Below are positions 46,201 to 58,200 of a stretch of 64,000 bases of DNA, piece after piece (position 1 is the stretch's first letter; every line of letters starts with the position of its first letter). A program made the translations under genes and the position numbers. Below the pieces are notes generated by a model, which was not told the origin of the DNA, did no database searches, and saw only the letters and a program-made list of their open reading frames with translations. This stretch comes from Achatina immaculata (Eukaryota; Mollusca; Gastropoda; Stylommatophora; Achatinidae). Location of the stretch: positions 49,840,574 to 49,904,573 of the forward strand of contig CM019696.1 in assembly GCA_009760885.1 (NCBI GenBank), in the 5' to 3' direction.

Positions 46201-49200
46201 GGACTGGGTAGACTAGGTAAGTGCTGTTAGTGCTTGGACTGGGTAGACTAGGTATGTGCTGTTAGTGCTTGGACTGGGTAGACTAGGTAAGTGCTGTTAG
46301 TGCTTGGACTGGGTAGACTAGGTAAGTGCTGTTAGTGCTTGGACTGGGTAGACTAGGTAAGTGCTGTTAGTGCTTGGACTGGGTAGACTAGGTAAGTGCT
46401 GTTAGTGCTTGGACTGGGTAGACTAGGTAAGTGCTGTTAGTGCTTGGACTGGGTAGACTAGGTAAGTGCTGTTAGTGCTTGGACTGGGTAGACTAGGTAA
46501 GTGCTGTTAGTGCTTGGACTGGGTAGACTAGGTAAGTGCTGTTAGTGCTTGGACTGGGTAGACTAGGTAAGTGCTGTTAGTGCTTGGACTGGGTAGACTA
46601 GGTATGTGCTGTTAGTGCTTGGACTGGGTAGACTAGGTAAGTGCTGTTAGTGCTTGGACTGGGTAGACTAGGTATGTGCTGTTAGTGCTTGGACTGGGTA
46701 GACTAGGTATGTGCTGTTAGTGCTTGGACTGGGTAGACTAGGTAGTGCTGTTAGTGCTTGGACTGGGTAGACTAGGTATGTGCTGTTAGTGCTTGGACTG
46801 GGTAGACTAGGTAAGTGCTGTTAGTGCTTGGACTGGGTAGACTAGGTATGTGCTGTTAGTGCTTGGACTGGGTAGACTAGGTATGTGCTGTTAGTGTTTG
46901 GACTGGGTAGACTAGGTAAGTGCTGTTAGTGCTTGGACTGGGTAGACTAGGTATGTGCTGTTAGTGCTTGGACTGGGTAGACTAGGTAAGTGCTGTTAGT
47001 GCTTGGACTGGGTAGACTAGGTAAGTGCTGTTAGTGCTTGGACTGGGTAGACTAGGTAAGTGCTGTTAGTGCTTGGACTGGGTAGACTAGGTAAGTGCTG
47101 TTAGTGCTTGGACTGGGTAGACTAGGTAAGTGCTGTTAGTGCTTGGACTGGGTAGACTAGGTAAGTGCTGTTAGTGCTTGGACTGGGTAGACTAGGTAAG
47201 TGCTGTTAGTGCTTGGACTGGGTAGACTAGGTAAGTGCTGTTAGTGCTTGGACTGGGTAGACTAGGTAAGTGCTGTTAGTGCTTGGACTGGGTAGACTAG
47301 GTATGTGCTGTTAGTGCTTGGACTGGGTAGACTAGGTAAGTGCTGTTAGTGCTTGGACTGGGTAGACTAGGTATGTGCTGTTAGTGCTTGGACTGGGTAG
47401 ACTAGGTATGTGCTGTTAGTGCTTGGACTGGGTAGACTAGGTAAGTGCTGTTAGTGCTTGGACTGGGTAGACTAGGTATGTGCTGTTAGTGCTTGGACTG
47501 GGTAGACTAGGTAAGTGCTGTTAGTGCTTGGACTGGGTAGACTAGGTATGTGCTGTTAGTGCTTGGACTGGGTAGACTAGGTAAGTGCTGTTAGTGCTTG
47601 GACTGGGTAGACTAGGTAAGTGCTGTTAGTGCTTGGACTGGGTAGACTAGGTATGTGCTGTTAGTGCTTGGACTGGGTAGACTAGATAAGTGCTGTTAGT
47701 GCTTGGACTGGGTAGACTAGATAAGTGCTGTTAGTGCTTGGACTGGGTAGACTAGATAAGTGCTGTTAGTGCTTGGACTGGGTAGACTAGGTATGTGCTG
47801 TTAGTGCTTGGACTGGGTAGACTAGGTATGTGCTGTTAGTGCTTGGACTGGGTAGACTAGGTAAGTGCTGTTAGTGCTTGGACTGGGTAGACTAGGTAAG
47901 TGCTGTTAGTGCTTGGACTGGGTAGACTAGGTATGTGCTGTTAGTGCTTGGACTGGGTAGACTAGATAAGTGCTGCCATTATTAATAACATGGGGTTACC
48001 CGGACAGCTGAAGATGGAGTGCATTATCCTATAATGGCAAAGTCTGGGAAAATCAGGGCACACACACACATGCAACCACGAGAAACAGTCACACAACAAT
48101 CTCGACTCACATCATGGCTGCGTTCCTGCCACTCTCAACAGAAATACACACATCCTATTTTAAATCTGAACACAAAGTTTCAACACAAACCACCTGGGTT
48201 AACTCACCCATTTTTATAAGAGAAGACTCTGTGCTATTCTGTAACAGCAAATAAAAGACCATAAACAACAACTTTACTGAAGTGCTCAAGCAGAAAATAT
48301 GGCTTCATCAATATAACAACAACTCAATCTTTAACTCTTTCACTTCCACAATAATTTCCACGCTCTGGCAGAACAAATTTTGATGAGAAATTTTGGCAGG
48401 AAGAAACTAGAAGGAAGTTGCCCTGAGTTAGAAATGTGCTACTTTTTCATTTTATTTAGACCTGGCCTAGATATCACTCTGAGCATTTCTTTGTATGGTT
48501 ATAAGTATCAGGTCACTGCGACTCATGCTTCATTAAGCTTGTCCGTTTTGTTTTGTTGTTTGGAAATGGCTTTACTGCAGTCAGGACGTTCCCATATCTG
48601 CTCTGCTGCCTGCTCTAACACCTCACAACTGATGTAGTGGTCAGCATAGTACTCCAAGCGCAGTACCAATCTCTGAGGCATATTCCTCCTGGAATACTTC
48701 AAACTTCCAGTATTTTTTTAAACATGTGTGACAATGCACATGGATGCTCCATCTTGCTACCTAGAGATTAGGGTAATTAACCACTGGAGGACTCACAAGA
48801 AAAAAAAAGGGCACATTTGTTGGGATTTGAACCCACAGTCTCCAATACCCAAGGTGAATATCTAATTCGAAGACTATGCAGCCTCCATTAGTCTATTTAA
48901 AAAAAAAAAAGTCTACTCTTGTGGCAATCCCTGTTGGTACCTCTGATCAAACTGACTGGCAGTCTTACCTGTGTCACTTTGTTCAGACACTTTTCTTCAG
49001 GTCTCCCCCCCCCCCCACCCACACAAATTTTCTAGTGATAGTCAGGAATTTCTATCTTCTTCTAACCTGTCCAAACAGTTCTGAACTTCTATCTTCTCCT
49101 AACCTGTCCAAACAGTTCTGAACTTCTATCTTCTTCTAACCTGTCCAAACATCTTTTCATGAGGAATAAAACAGAATGTCAAACAGGCAAATGCAGACTT

Positions 49201-52200
49201 GACATTACTAAACAAAAGACAAGAAAACAGTGGCAACACTTGACAAAAATAGCTATCCAAACAAAAGTTTAACTGAAGAATAAGTTAAAAACATGTTATA
49301 CTTAATAACAATACAACACTGTAACAATTCAGCTCAAGGTCTTCATCAGACAACAACAGCAACAATAAAAACACTGAAAATAAAAGAACAAATGCTAAGA
49401 GGCACCTGGGTGGCGAAGTGGTTAATGCACTAGTCTCTCAGAGAAAGTCAGTTGTTCGAATCTAGACAAGGCACCCCTGTTCACCCCCAGCTGTAGAAAT
49501 AGGTACCTGGCTTCTTCTGAAGATGGAGAAGGAAGTCAGGCTTGACGCTGACCACATCACCCTCAAATGTGTTGACAGATCAAGCAAAATATGGGCACTA
49601 GGTGCCTCCATGGCATAGCAGGGCTGCCTTTACCTACAAACTAACAGCAAAAAAAAAAGCAAACATCAAAATATATCATCTTAATCACTGAACTATAAAC
49701 TCATTCATTCATTTGCATGTCCCTTGGGGGACTTTGCCTCCCTAACAGCACTCCTGTAGGCCTCTCAGTTGTAAGCAAGATGCCTTGATGCTGATGCATC
49801 CATTTGCAGATCATCAACAATGTCTTGCAGCCATCTTCGCCTTTGTCTTCTTCTCTTTCTGATTCCCATTATGTGCTCTTCCAAGACGGTTTTCTATAAA
49901 CTAACAAACCAAAAAACTCGCAAAAACTAGACCATGTTGCCCACTCACAGAACTGTACATAACTGACACATGCTCACCGAAGCTGGGGGTGGAGTCACAT
50001 GATTACCAAGAAGGTCTCTGAAGTGAGACTCATCAAGAATAACACTGTATGAGCCTGCAGGGCAGTACAAAAGAAAACAACTATGTTTGCATCTGTACAG
50101 ACATAATGAAGCACAAACAGCATTACATGTACTTATCAAAGCAAAAAATTACAGAAAAGGAAATAAACAAAACAGTACATTAAGACAACAGGAACTTCAC
50201 GGCAGATGAAGCTATTTTCACTTTGCTTGTGTTAACATAAATTTATCTTTCAATGCCTTACTTAAAACTTTCTTACTCATACACAAAGTTATACACTTTA
50301 ACTCAGTCCTTGTTTCTATTTTTCACATAAATTTTATCAAATTTTAGGAGAAATGATGGCAATCTTGAATGTCTGGTGACATCTTCAATGATCTTGACAC
50401 CATTTTTACGCTTGGGTTCCTGACTGGATACCACGTAAGTGAAAATTAATTAATCAGTCTTTCATCATCATCATCATCATCTGGTGCCGTGCTGACTGGC
50501 GTTGGCTATTATGCTTCTCCAGAGTACACGATCCTTCATGCAGGCCATCAGCTCAGTTGGTGATCTCCTCTCACACCATCCCGTCAGACTGTCCAGTAAC
50601 ATTTCTCTTGGTCTTCCTCTTGATCTTCTTCCTTCTATTTTTCCTGTTGTTATAATATTTTCAATGCCCTGGACAGCAGAAATAACTAATGAAGAATGTA
50701 TGAGAAGAGCTGGAAAGACAAAAAATCTTGTCAACAAAATAAGAGAGAGACAATGTACTTTCATATGGAAAATCACCAAAACCATAGAAAACAAGTTGAA
50801 TTCTTTCCAGACTAAATGTTTACGTAGAATTAAAAAAATATTTTGGCCAAACACCATAAGAAATAACATTTTATTGGCAGAAATGCAGATGAAACCACTG
50901 ACAACAATTATTGAGGAAAGACGCTGGCGATGGTTGGGACATGTGCTCCGAATGACTGACAACTCACTACCAAAAATAGCACTAAGATGGACACCACAGG
51001 GGAGCAGAAGTAAGGGTAGACCAAAAGAGACATGGAGAAGAACAACAGAAAGGATGTTGAGCAATAGAGGGCTCACCTGGGCAAGAGCAGAAAAAAAGGC
51101 GAAAGACAGGCATTTGTGGAAAACCCTTGCGGAAGCCCCATGTGCCCTGGGCACTTAAGGTTCAGAGAGAGAGAGAATTTATACATATATCTATATCCTG
51201 ATAAATAAATCTATTTCTTCAGTGTCAGCTGTACATTTTGTATAACAATTCGTAACTACAACAAATAGTTACAAGTATTTCAAAACAACCTGGATCCATT
51301 TGAACTGTACATAACTGACACATGCTCACCGAAGCTGGGGGTGGAGTCACATGATTACCAAGAAGGTCTCTGAAGTGAGACTCATCAAGAATAACACTGT
51401 ATGAGCCTGCAGGGCAGTACAAAAGAAAACAACTATGTTTGCATCTGTACAGACATAATGAAGCACAAACAGCATTACATGTACTTATCAAAGCAAAAAA
51501 TTACAGAAAAGGAAATAAACAAAACAGTACATTAAGACAACAGGAACTTCACGGCAGATGAAGCTATTTTCACTTTGCTTGTGTTAACATAAATTTATCT
51601 TTCAATGCCTTACTTAAAACTTTCTTACTCATACACAAAGTTATACACTTTAACTCAGTCCTTGTTTCTATTTTTCACATAAATTTTATCAAATTTTAGG
51701 AGAAATGATGGCAATCTTGAATGTCTGGTGACATCTTCAATGATCTTGACACCATTTTTACGCTTGGGTTCCTGACTGGATACCACGTAAGTGAAAATTA
51801 ATTAATCAGTCTTTCATCATCATCATCATCATCTGGTGCCGTGCTGACTGGCGTTGGCTATTATGCTTCTCCAGAGTACACGATCCTTCATGCAGGCCAT
51901 CAGCTCAGTTGGTGATCTCCTCTCACACCATCCGTCAGACTGTCCAGTATCATTTCTCTTGGTCTTCCTCTTGATCTTCTTCCTTCTATTTTTCCTGTTG
52001 TTATAATATTTTCAATGCCCTGGACAGCAGAAATAACTAATGAAGAATGTATGAGAAGAGCTGGAAAGACAAAAAATCTTGTCAACAAAATAAGAGAGAG
52101 ACAATGTACTTTCATATGGAAAATCACCAAAACCATAGAAAACAAGTTGAATTCTTTCCAGACTAAATGTTTACGTAGAATTAAAAAAATATTTTGGCCA

Positions 52201-55200
52201 AACACCATAAGAAATAACATTTTATTGGCAGAAATGCAGATGAAACCACTGACAACAATTATTGAGGAAAGACGCTGGCGATGGTTGGGACATGTGCTCC
52301 GAATGACTGACAACTCACTACCAAAAATAGCACTAAGATGGACACCACAGGGGAGCAGAAGTAAGGGTAGACCAAAAGAGACATGGAGAAGAACAACAGA
52401 AAGGATGTTGAGCAATAGAGGGCTCACCTGGGCAAGAGCAGAAAAAAAGGCGAAAGACAGGCATTTGTGGAAAACCCTTGCGGAAGCCCCATGTGCCCTG
52501 GGCACTTAAGGTTCAGAGAGAGAGAGAATTTATACATATATCTATATCCTGATAAATAAATCTATTTCTTCAGTGTCAGCTGTACATTTTGTATAACAAT
52601 TCGTAACTACAACAAATAGTTACAAGTATTTCAAAACAACCTGGATCCATTTGAATCTTTCATCAAAAACATTTTTGCAAGCTGAAAACTGATTCACACA
52701 AGATTAAGAAAATCAAATTGTTAATCAAAATATGACAAGGCTCTCTTGGTGGCCAGGGACAGAGACAAACAGAGAACAGTGATTACGAAATTATACACAG
52801 CGTTTTTACAAGTGATGTTAAACTAAACCAAGAAACCAGTCAAAACAAAAACCACATTAAATCACAAGAAACCAGTCAAAACAAAAAACCACATTAAATC
52901 ACAAGAAACCAGTCAAAACAAAAAACCACATTAAATCACAAGAAACCAGTCAAAACAAACACCACATTAAACCACAAGAGACCAGCTGATTAACAAATGA
53001 TATGCAACATCCATTATCCTGCAACTGTTTTGTAAAGAGGAAAATCTTGAAGAACTCAAAACATTATGAAATGAATGTTAAGTCAACGTGACACAGATGA
53101 AAAAAAAACTACGAAAACTTAAACATGACTGAGGAAAATCCAGCAACAGGAAGAGCCTGGTGTAAACTGGGAAAAAGTTTATGATACTTAAAAACTGTGG
53201 GTTCTCTAAAGTATGTTACTGTAACATGAAAAGTGAAAGAGAGTTTTCACAAACTCATATCTGCCAGTCTGTCAGCCAGATCAGTCATCACTTATAATCC
53301 ATGAAACACAGTTCAAACAGTCATACATGTCATTAAACACTGTTCACACAACCATACATGCCAGTCTGCCATCTAGATCAGATGTCACTTATATTCCATG
53401 AAACATCAGACACAGCTAACACAATCATACATGTTGCTAAACATAGTTCACACAATCATACGTATCAGACTGTCAGCCAGATCAGTCATTACTTATACCC
53501 AATGAAATATTAAACAAATGAAGAAACGTTTCCTCACCTCCAGTTTGTTGGCACAAACTTTTACACACTCGTACCTCGGCTGAAAGCCCGATAACCGAGC
53601 ACCTAATGTTGGCTTCTGCCATGGTCTGCAACAAGAAATAAAGAGCACCTAATGTTGGCTTCTGCCAAGGTCTGCAACAAGAAATAAAGAGCACCTAATG
53701 TTGGCTTCTGCCAAGGTCTGCAACAAGAAATAAAGAGCACCTAATGTTGGCTTCTGCCATGGTCTGCAACAAGAAATAAAAAGCACCTAATGTTGGCTTC
53801 TGCCATGGTCTGCAACAAGAAATAAAGAGCACCTAATGTTGGCTTCTGCCATGGTCTGCAACAAGAAATAAACAAAACCACAACAAATTTTTCAATGAAC
53901 TGCTGAGAACAGAATATACCTAGCCTGAAAAGTTCGGAGAAAAAGAAAATGCTCTCAAAATGTCATTAAAAATTCTAAATGTTGGAAGCAGAATTCATGA
54001 CAATTAGAAAAATTCTCATGATGATAACTGTTTCAGAGAGTGGATTCAACCCTCAAGTCGCAGTCTAAACTGACAGGTGTTTCTTACCTTGATGGTCTCT
54101 CGTACATCAGCTGGGTCACAGGTTGTTAGACTTCCCATAACAATCAGCAGCTCTCTACTTGCATGGCTTGGCATGTGTCTACAAATATATAAACAGAATA
54201 GTACACCATCTGGACATGAATGGGACAAAACTACAAATGCATAAAAAGTGTACTGTATCAAATTAGACAAGAACAAAACTACAAACACATAAACAGAGTT
54301 ACCATACCAAATTAGACAAGAAAGAGAACTACAAACACATAAACAGAGTACCATACCAAACTAGACAAGAAATAGAACTACAAACACATAAATAGAGTAC
54401 TATATCAAATTAGACAAGAATGACACTAGACAAGACTATTCATGCTCTGACCACAGCTCATGAATCAGACCAAAAAATGACAGAAACAAACATCTCACTT
54501 CCACAACTAACCTGAGAGTGGAGTGGGCCAGTTCTAGAGAGTTCTGTAATGAAAACTCCCCCTGACATGCAAGAGAAGTCATATCTTGAAGAGCCTTGAT
54601 ATGACGTCTTGGGTTTCCTGGGAAAATAAACACAAGATAAATAAACCGACAGGTGTCAATTCCAAGTATGTTTTTAACATACAACTTTGTTTCACCAAGG
54701 TAAAAGTGATCTTTCAGTTTAACAGGTATTAGATTACCATCTACTGTGTTAAAATGTTTTTATTTACATTCACAGATATTATCATCATCCTGTGCCATCT
54801 CACCGAGGAAGCTCGGATGATCCAGCATGTTGTCTCTTATTTAAACGGCATATTCTACCAAATCAATTCCTGTCCATCTCTTGTTGTTGTCCATCCTTTT
54901 TTTTTAAACTGTAACAACAGGGAAGAGCCATGGGAAGGCCAAGAGAAATGATACTTGATAATTTGAAGAGATGCGTGAGATAAGATCAACATCTGAACTA
55001 ATGACATCCATGAAGGACATGGCATTATGGAGAAATATAACAGCCAATGCTAGTCAGTGTTCATGAAGGATAAGGTATTATGGAGAAATATAACAGCCAG
55101 CTCTAGTCACAATGCTAGTCAGTGTTCATGAAGGATAAGGTATCATGGAGAAATATAACAGCCAGCTCTAGTCACAATGCTAATCAGTGTTCATGAAGGA

Positions 55201-58200
55201 TAAGGTATTATGGAGAAATATAACAGCCAGCTCTAGTCACAATGCTAATCAGTGTTCACGAAGGATAAGGTATCATGGAGAAATATAACAGCCAGCTCTA
55301 GTCACAATGCTAATCAGTGTTCACGAAGGATAAGGTATCATGGAGAAATATAACAGCCAGCTCTAGTCACAATGCTAATCAGTGTTCATGAAGGATAAGG
55401 TATTATGGAGAAATATAACAGCCAATGCTAGTCAGTGTTCATGAAGGACAAGGTATTATGGAGAAATATAAAAGTCAACGCTAGTCAGCATTGATGAAGG
55501 CTATGATTATGCTTTTCCCCCTTCCACTTTCCCTGAAGTTTTTTTTTTATGTTATTATATACCTTGATTTGGCCAGATTTTATTAGCTCTGTCTGGTTCT
55601 TGTTTTTCAGCTCATTTATGCTGCAGTACTTCTTTGTCTGCAGAATACATCTCATCCTTTTGTATATCCACAATTCTAGGATCTCAATTTTCTTTCCCAT
55701 TTTCTTGTTTAAAGTCCATGCTTCAACACTTATGTTAGATGCATCTAACATCTCATCTTCAACTGCTGCATTTCATGTTTAGAGGTAAACACCATCAATC
55801 TGCTGAAGGTGTATTTGACCATCCTATTCTTTTGTTACTTCCCATCATCTGCTATTAAGTCCTAGATATTTCAAACTTTTTACATTATTCTATTTTTTCC
55901 CCATTTACTTTAAATTCACAGATAACTGTTTAAGCAATAAATCTTAGTAAAATAAAACTGCCTGAACGAGTATTAAAACAATCAAGTATAAAAATAAACA
56001 CATTTTTTTAAAAAGTACTACATTATTTAACAGTAACATTTCTGGGACATACGAGGGCATTCAGAAACTAATGCACCACATCGTTTTTTTCAGCTAATAA
56101 TGAAGATAGAAGCATGAAACTCTGCACACTTTAAATATGGCGTGTGCCAATTGTGTGAACCAAATTGCACAGCAACCGGCCAAAGAATATGGCTGCCCTA
56201 ACCATTGAAATTGAGCGTATTGGCAACTTGCGGTATAAGCAGCAAACTGTGATCGAATTTCTCGTTGCAGAGAAGGAAACTGTTGTGAATATTCACAAGC
56301 ATCTATGTGATGTGTATGGAAGTTCTGCAGTTGACAGGAATACAGTCAGTCGCTAGATTCAGAGAATCAAAGAATCAGTAAGTGGAGATAAAGGAGTTGC
56401 ATGATCGGCTGCACTGTCGAAGTCCTGCCACAGGCACCAAGGCAGAAATGTTTAAATGCACTGAGTGCATTATTCTTACTGATAGGCATATCACTACTCA
56501 ACAATTGGCCTTAAAGCTGTCACTCAGCAATGGTAATGCAAATGCAGTTATCCGACGCTCTCGGATTTTCTAAGGTTTGCATAAGATGGGCTCCTTGAAG
56601 TCTCACAAATGACCATCGATCACAGAGGAAAGCAATTTCTTCCGAATTGTTGGAGTGTTTCAATGCTGAGGGAGATAAATTTTTGGCTAAGATCATAACG
56701 GGTGACGAAACCTGGGCACATCATTTTGAAGCTGAGACAAAAAGACAGTCAACAGAGTGGCATCATCCGCAATAACCAGAAGAAAGAAATTCAAGACAAC
56801 TCCTTCAGCTGGAAAGGTCATGATCACCATCTTTTGAGACATTGAAGGTGTGATTCTTGTGGATGTTATGCCAAGAGGAGAGACAATCAACTCGCAAGCT
56901 TACATTAAGACACTGAAAAAACTCAGTAAACGTTTTCGCAGAGTTCGGCTGCACAAGAATCCAGCAGACCGGCTTCTCCTTCACGATAATGTGCGCTGTC
57001 ACACAAGTCTGGCAACATGGGAAGAAATCATCAAACTGGGTTGGACTGTACTACCCCATCTACCCTATAGTCCTGATTTGGCACCCTCTGATTTCCATCT
57101 GTTTGGTCCACTTAAAGATGCACTCCAAGGGGTAAGATCTGAAGATGATGAAGGAGTGATTCATGCAGTGAAGAAATGACTACATAGTCAAGAGAAAATC
57201 TGGTATGGGCTAGGAATACATGTACTTGTTTCGTGCTGGCGTAAAGCCATACAAGTTGATGGGGATTATGTTGAATAATACCATCCATGCATATTGTGTA
57301 TAAATTTCATGCTTTCTGAATAAATAGCTCCTGAGAAAAACGATGTGGTGCATTACTTTCTGAACACCCCTCGTATAATACTGCATTCATTCAAATCTTG
57401 TAATTTAGAAAAATAATTAATTATGCTAGACATTGGTAGCTTTAATCCCTCTGACTAAATTCTAACCTCCAAGTTCTGTCACTTTGTCTGCTTTTTTGTT
57501 CCGGGACATCAGGAGGCCAAGCTGACTTATTGGATTCTGATCAAAGTACTCTTGAATGAAAAATTCCAACAGCTGGTGAATATGAAAGTCTTACTTCAGT
57601 CACATTCACTTTGTGACATATGACAATGTCATATACCATGTCTGGGCATAAAACAAGAATATAAACAGAAAGAGCTTATAATGAACTAGTGAAGGTTTGA
57701 TAAATGTGAATTGTCCACCCAGCAGCAAGTTTTCCTCAGCAAGCCTCAGTGGTTCACTTTCCTGGTGACCTTGAGAGACAAGGAGAAGTACAGAAGAAAA
57801 ACTGCTGGTCTTGGGCAATGAAAGGACGGGGGAGAGGGAGAGGTGAGAGAGAGATTAGGAGAGAGAGAAAGAGAGAGGGGGTGAGAGGGGAACGAATGAA
57901 CGTACTTTATTTTCAAAGACTTAAGAACTGGGCATGCAGGCCCATCTGACATTCTGCCCTTCATCATACAGCTTTCACTCAGTCACAGTCATTCAGCATT
58001 TGTTAATGAGCATAATCATCATGAAGACATAGTAAATGATTACATAAATAAATAATAAACTTATCTCATATCCATACACTCTACACTCTGATTTACGCAA
58101 CAACTTTCATTCTTACATACATTCCAAACTAACAAAGTTATAGAAAAGCAGTATTTAAAAAAATTTACAACACCCAAGCCATACTTTAAAATACTTTAAA

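Larger units (their letters stand above)
49950..52655. repeat. 1.35-kb direct tandem duplication containing GTF2H2 exon E6
   Basis: 49950-51301 and 51302-52652 are head to tail with an offset of 1352, then 1351. The only differences I noticed are one missing C (CATCCCGTCAG versus CATCCGTCAG) and one A/T change about 16 nt further. Each copy holds E6, a LINE tail on the - strand and a LINE tail on the + strand. The junction shares GAA or TGAA at both ends. Confidence 0.95.

Noticed and set aside
46135..47978. Decoy donors for GTF2H2 in the 35-bp satellite
   Set aside because: The donor-like GTAAGT is on the + strand, while GTF2H2 is transcribed from the - strand.
49392..49480. Functional tRNA gene
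   Set aside because: A- and B-boxes are present, but the body continues into a SINE and no acceptor stem pairing or proper anticodon loop is evident.
50477..51154. 225-codon - strand frame
   Set aside because: Its N-terminal two thirds are antisense to a + strand LINE tail. Only the last 70 codons or so are a genuine LINE C-terminus on the - strand.
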